Source: PWND01 sp964601515
Lineage (GTDB): Bacteria > Bacteroidota > Bacteroidia > Bacteroidales > UBA7960
DNA length: 7,677 nucleotides
NCBI GenBank assembly: GCA_964601515.1
Contig: CAZRNU010000139.1
Coordinates: forward strand, 1-7,677
Reading direction: 5' to 3'
Shown here: positions 5,691 through 7,677 of the stretch, piece by piece
Layout: each line of letters begins with the position of its first letter
Numbering within the stretch: position 1 is the stretch's first letter
The notes under the pieces: generated by a model
What the model was told of the DNA's origin: nothing
What the model saw: the letters and a program-made list of their open reading frames with translations, nothing else
The model's database searches: none
Position numbers and translations under genes: made by a program

Positions 5691-6980
5691 ATGTCAAAGA
5701 AAATTGCGTTTCATACTTTGGGTTGTAAGCTGAATTTCAGCGAAACATCAGACATTAGCAGGTCATTCTCCAATAAGGATTTTGAGGTTGTTGATTTCAG
5801 TGCTCAAGCTGATTTCTATGTTATAAATTCTTGTTCTGTAACTAAAAAAGCTGAAAAAAAATGCAAGTCTATTATAAACCAAGTTGTCAAAAGAAATCCG
5901 AATGCTTGTGTTGCTGTAATTGGTTGTTTTTCGCAAATAAATTCTGAAGAATTGAGCAAGATTCCGGGGGTTGGTCTTGTGCTTGGAAATGCTGAAAAGT
6001 TTAATCTGTTTGAACATCTTAACAGTTATAATTCCTCAAGCAAAGAAACATTGCTAAAAAAGCCGGAATATAAAGATCTTGCTGAGTTTAAGCCAAGTTA
6101 TTCTATTGATGGCAGAACCAGATCTTTCTTTAAGGTGCAGGATGGATGTGATTATTTTTGTGCATATTGCACAATACCGCTTGCCAGAGGAAAGAGTAGA
6201 AGCAATACAGTATCTGAAACTTTAAAAATTGCAGAAGAAATCACTAAGTCTGATATAAAAGAAATTGTTCTAACAGGTGTAAATATTGGAGATTTTGGTA
6301 AAAATAATGGAGAGTCATTTTATGATTTGCTTTTAGAACTTGTAAAACTAAAAGATGTTGAAAGGATTCGTATATCTTCTGTTGAGCCCGATTTGTTGAG
6401 TGATGATATAATAGAACTCGTTGCTTCAAATAAGAAATTAATGCCTCATTTTCATATTCCTCTTCAATCCGGTTGCGATGAAGTACTTAAAGATATGGGC
6501 AGAAGATATGACACAGCTCTTTTTTCTTCCAGAATAAATAAAATTCGTAATCTTATACCCAACGCATGTATAGCAATTGATCTTATTGTTGGCTTTCCTT
6601 CGGAAAGTGATGATTTGTTTGAAAAATCTCTATGGTTTATTGAACAGTCGGATGTGTCGTATGTGCATGTTTTTACGTATAGTGAGAGAGATAACACGCG
6701 GGCTCTGAAGCTGGAGTCAAAAGTTTTAGGAATGGATAAAAATCATCGATCAAAGAAAATGCATGAATTGTCTGAAATTAAATTGATGAATTTTTATAAA
6801 AAGAATATAGGAACAAGTGCCAAGGTACTCTGGGAGAAAGAGAATTTGAAGGGATTTATGTATGGCTTTACCGAGAATTACATAAAAGTGAAAACTCATT
6901 ATAATGACAAACTTGTAAATTCTGTTACTGAAGTTGTTTTGAATGATTTGGATGAAGGAGTTTTTAATGTGATAATGTGA
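5691..6980 (+). CDS. mtaB: tRNA t6A37 methylthiotransferase (radical SAM, MTTase family)
   Basis: Adds a methylthio group at C2 of N6-threonylcarbamoyladenosine-37 in tRNAs decoding ANN codons, giving ms2t6A, using SAM and two [4Fe-4S] clusters. 429 residues. The N-terminal UPF0004 domain shows the three cluster cysteines Cys12 (HTLGCKLNFSET), Cys48 (INSCSVT) and Cys79 (VIGCF). The radical-SAM centre is CDYFCAYC (Cys153, 157, 160), followed by IPLARGKSRS, LTGVNIGDFG (194-203), RISSVEP (227-233), HIPLQSGCDEVLKDMGRRY (255-273) and DLIVGFPSE (297-305). The C-terminal TRAM-like part includes GFTENYIKV (392-400). The GCKLN signature favours MtaB over MiaB (usually GCQMN) and RimO. The last three residues, VIM, and the TGA stop are encoded by an 8-bp repeat array, so the native C-terminus may have been altered. 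It follows the desulfurase gene by 26 bp, a sensible partner for Fe-S and sulfur supply. Confidence 0.93.
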   Translation: MSKKIAFHTLGCKLNFSETSDISRSFSNKDFEVVDFSAQADFYVINSCSVTKKAEKKCKSIINQVVKRNPNACVAVIGCFSQINSEELSKIPGVGLVLGNAEKFNLFEHLNSYNSSSKETLLKKPEYKDLAEFKPSYSIDGRTRSFFKVQDGCDYFCAYCTIPLARGKSRSNTVSETLKIAEEITKSDIKEIVLTGVNIGDFGKNNGESFYDLLLELVKLKDVERIRISSVEPDLLSDDIIELVASNKKLMPHFHIPLQSGCDEVLKDMGRRYDTALFSSRINKIRNLIPNACIAIDLIVGFPSESDDLFEKSLWFIEQSDVSYVHVFTYSERDNTRALKLESKVLGMDKNHRSKKMHELSEIKLMNFYKKNIGTSAKVLWEKENLKGFMYGFTENYIKVKTHYNDKLVNSVTEVVLNDLDEGVFNVIM

Positions 6981-7040
6981 TAAGGCGATGATGCGATAAT
7001 GAGATATTGAGAGGGGGAGTTGATGAGATGAGGCGATAGG
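6969..7040 (+). repeat. Degenerate 8-bp-period array (about nine units, consensus GNGATRAN) across the mtaB stop
   Basis: Cutting from 6969 in steps of eight gives GTGATAAT, GTGATAAG, GCGATGAT, GCGATAAT, GAGATATT, GAGAGGGG, GAGTTGAT, GAGATGAG, GCGATAGG. Unit positions 1 and 3 are G in 9 of 9, position 4 is A in 8 of 9, position 5 is T in 8 of 9 and position 6 is always a purine. Only three C residues occur in 72 bp. The array starts within mtaB (codons GTG ATA ATG TGA) and runs into the spacer. There are no unique spacers, so it is not CRISPR. Confidence 0.85.
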
Positions 7041-7042
7041 TT

Positions 7043-7058
7043 GGTGTCAGGTATCGGG
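7043..7058 (+). repeat. Possible short 7-bp-period repeat (GGTGTCA GGTATCG GG)
   Basis: Immediately after the 8-bp array, GGTGTCA (7043-7049) and GGTATCG (7050-7056) agree at five of seven positions, and a third unit starts GG. Two units are too few to be sure. The remainder of the spacer to 7100 is AT-rich, and I see no convincing promoter or hairpin in it. Confidence 0.3.
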
Positions 7059-7100
7059 ATTTTTAATAATAATTGAAAGAAGAATACTAAATTTTTTTAT

Positions 7101-7677
7101 ATGGAATTAATGAGGATTTGTGAAGAGGTTTGTGAAGTCGCTAAAATGACCGGAGCTTTTCTAAGGGAAGAGGTTAATAAAATCAAATCTGAAGATATTG
7201 AATCTAAAGGCCTTCACAATTTTGTTACTTATGTGGATAAGAATGCTGAGGAACAAATTGTTTCTCAATTAAAATTGCTTATCCCAGAGGCAGGTTTTAT
7301 TGCAGAGGAAGGTACAGAATCTATAAAAGGCGAGAGGTATAATTGGGTTATTGATCCATTAGATGGAACAACCAATTTTATTCATGGGTTGCCATGCTTT
7401 AGTATTTCAATTGCACTTATGGATAATGATGAAGTTGTAATAGGAGTGATTTATGAGATAAATCTTGATGAGTGCTTTTATGCTGTGAAAGGAGAAGGTT
7501 CATTTCTTACTGGTAAAAAAATTTCGGTTTCAAGAGCGACAACTATAAACGACAGTCTTTTAGCTACTGGTTTCCCATATTACGACTATTCCAGACTGGA
7601 TAAGTATATGGAATTATTCATTTATTTTTTGAGAAATTCACGTGGAGTTAGAAGATTGGGCAGTGCAGCAGTTGATT
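7101..7677 (+). CDS. suhB: Inositol monophosphatase family protein, N-terminal part, runs off the window end
   Basis: A Mg2+-dependent phosphatase that dephosphorylates myo-inositol phosphates or related sugar phosphates; bacterial SuhB can also act in rRNA transcription antitermination. The frame is open from ATG 7101 to the end, 192 residues seen of an expected 260-270. Seen: YVDKNAEEQIVSQL (44-57), IAEEG with metal-binding Glu69/Glu70, WVIDPLDGTTNFIHGLP (82-98, motif A with Asp85 and Asp88 as metal ligands), VVIGVIYEINLDECFYAVKGEGSF (112-135) and RRLGSAAVD (184-192), the entry to the last domain. Motif B (WDxAAG type) lies beyond the window. It starts 120 bp after mtaB, past the repeat array, so it may have its own promoter, though none is clear. 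True substrate is not readable; 3'-phosphoadenosine phosphatase (CysQ) is the main alternative, less likely given the motif A context. The symbol suhB is by family. Confidence 0.9.
   Translation, partial: MELMRICEEVCEVAKMTGAFLREEVNKIKSEDIESKGLHNFVTYVDKNAEEQIVSQLKLLIPEAGFIAEEGTESIKGERYNWVIDPLDGTTNFIHGLPCFSISIALMDNDEVVIGVIYEINLDECFYAVKGEGSFLTGKKISVSRATTINDSLLATGFPYYDYSRLDKYMELFIYFLRNSRGVRRLGSAAVD

Noticed and set aside
5763..6017. Minus-strand frame, and two further ones at 6244-6429 and 6464-6697, within mtaB
   Set aside because: All are antisense to confirmed MtaB coding sequence with implausible composition; no start signals seen.
6969..7040. CRISPR-like array
   Set aside because: Units are 8 bp, contiguous and without unique spacers, and no cas genes are present.
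7041..7100. Promoter before the inositol monophosphatase gene
   Set aside because: TAAATTTT at 7088-7095 resembles a -7 box but lies too close to the ATG and lacks an upstream TTTG at the right distance.
1..7677. Mobile element, prophage, toxin-antitoxin or defence system
   Set aside because: Every sizeable gene belongs to a housekeeping or small lipoprotein family, with no transposase, integrase, inverted repeats or tRNA attachment site seen.

Overview
The window is AT-rich and gene-dense. It looks like a chromosomal segment from a member of the Bacteroidota, probably of the Bacteroidales/Marinilabiliales type. The evidence is two short lipoproteins with Bacteroidota-style signal peptides (one a DUF4296 protein, a family I know mainly from this phylum), a gene trio of DPM1-like glycosyltransferase, dihydroorotase and DUF4296 protein, promoter-like TTTG/TAnnTTTG boxes instead of the -35/-10 type, and no clear Shine-Dalgarno sequences. 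The taxonomic placement is inferred from gene content, not from a marker gene.

Layout: 1-803 (+) is the 3' part of urocanate hydratase (hutU, histidine degradation). It is followed on the same strand by a small lipocalin-like lipoprotein (921-1331) and thpR, an RNA 2',3'-cyclic phosphodiesterase (1341-1892). A minus-strand operon runs from 4394 down to 1889: polyprenol-phosphate mannosyltransferase-like GT2, then dihydroorotase, then DUF4296 lipoprotein. Its last gene meets thpR tail to tail, and both stop codons share the palindrome TTAA. The 145-bp divergent region at 4395-4539 carries candidate promoters for both directions. On the plus strand a NifS/IscS-like cysteine desulfurase (4540-5664) is followed after 26 bp by mtaB (5691-6980), a radical-SAM tRNA methylthiotransferase. 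After a 120-bp spacer, the 5' part of an inositol-monophosphatase family gene (7101 to the window end) begins.

How the genes work together: the desulfurase and MtaB form a plausible pair, because MtaB needs two [4Fe-4S] clusters and sulfur, which a desulfurase can supply. The minus-strand trio joins pyrimidine synthesis with lipid-linked sugar transfer and an envelope lipoprotein; the reason for this grouping is not evident from sequence.

The most unusual feature is a pair of 8-bp-period tandem repeat tracts, one at each end of mtaB. One spans the stop codon of the desulfurase gene (5661-5681). The other, about nine degenerate units, starts inside mtaB and supplies its last three codons and its stop (6969-7040). 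Both lie in strongly cytosine-depleted stretches of the plus strand. I see no phage, transposon, CRISPR, toxin-antitoxin or defence genes and no RNA genes. Apart from the repeats this is an ordinary housekeeping region.
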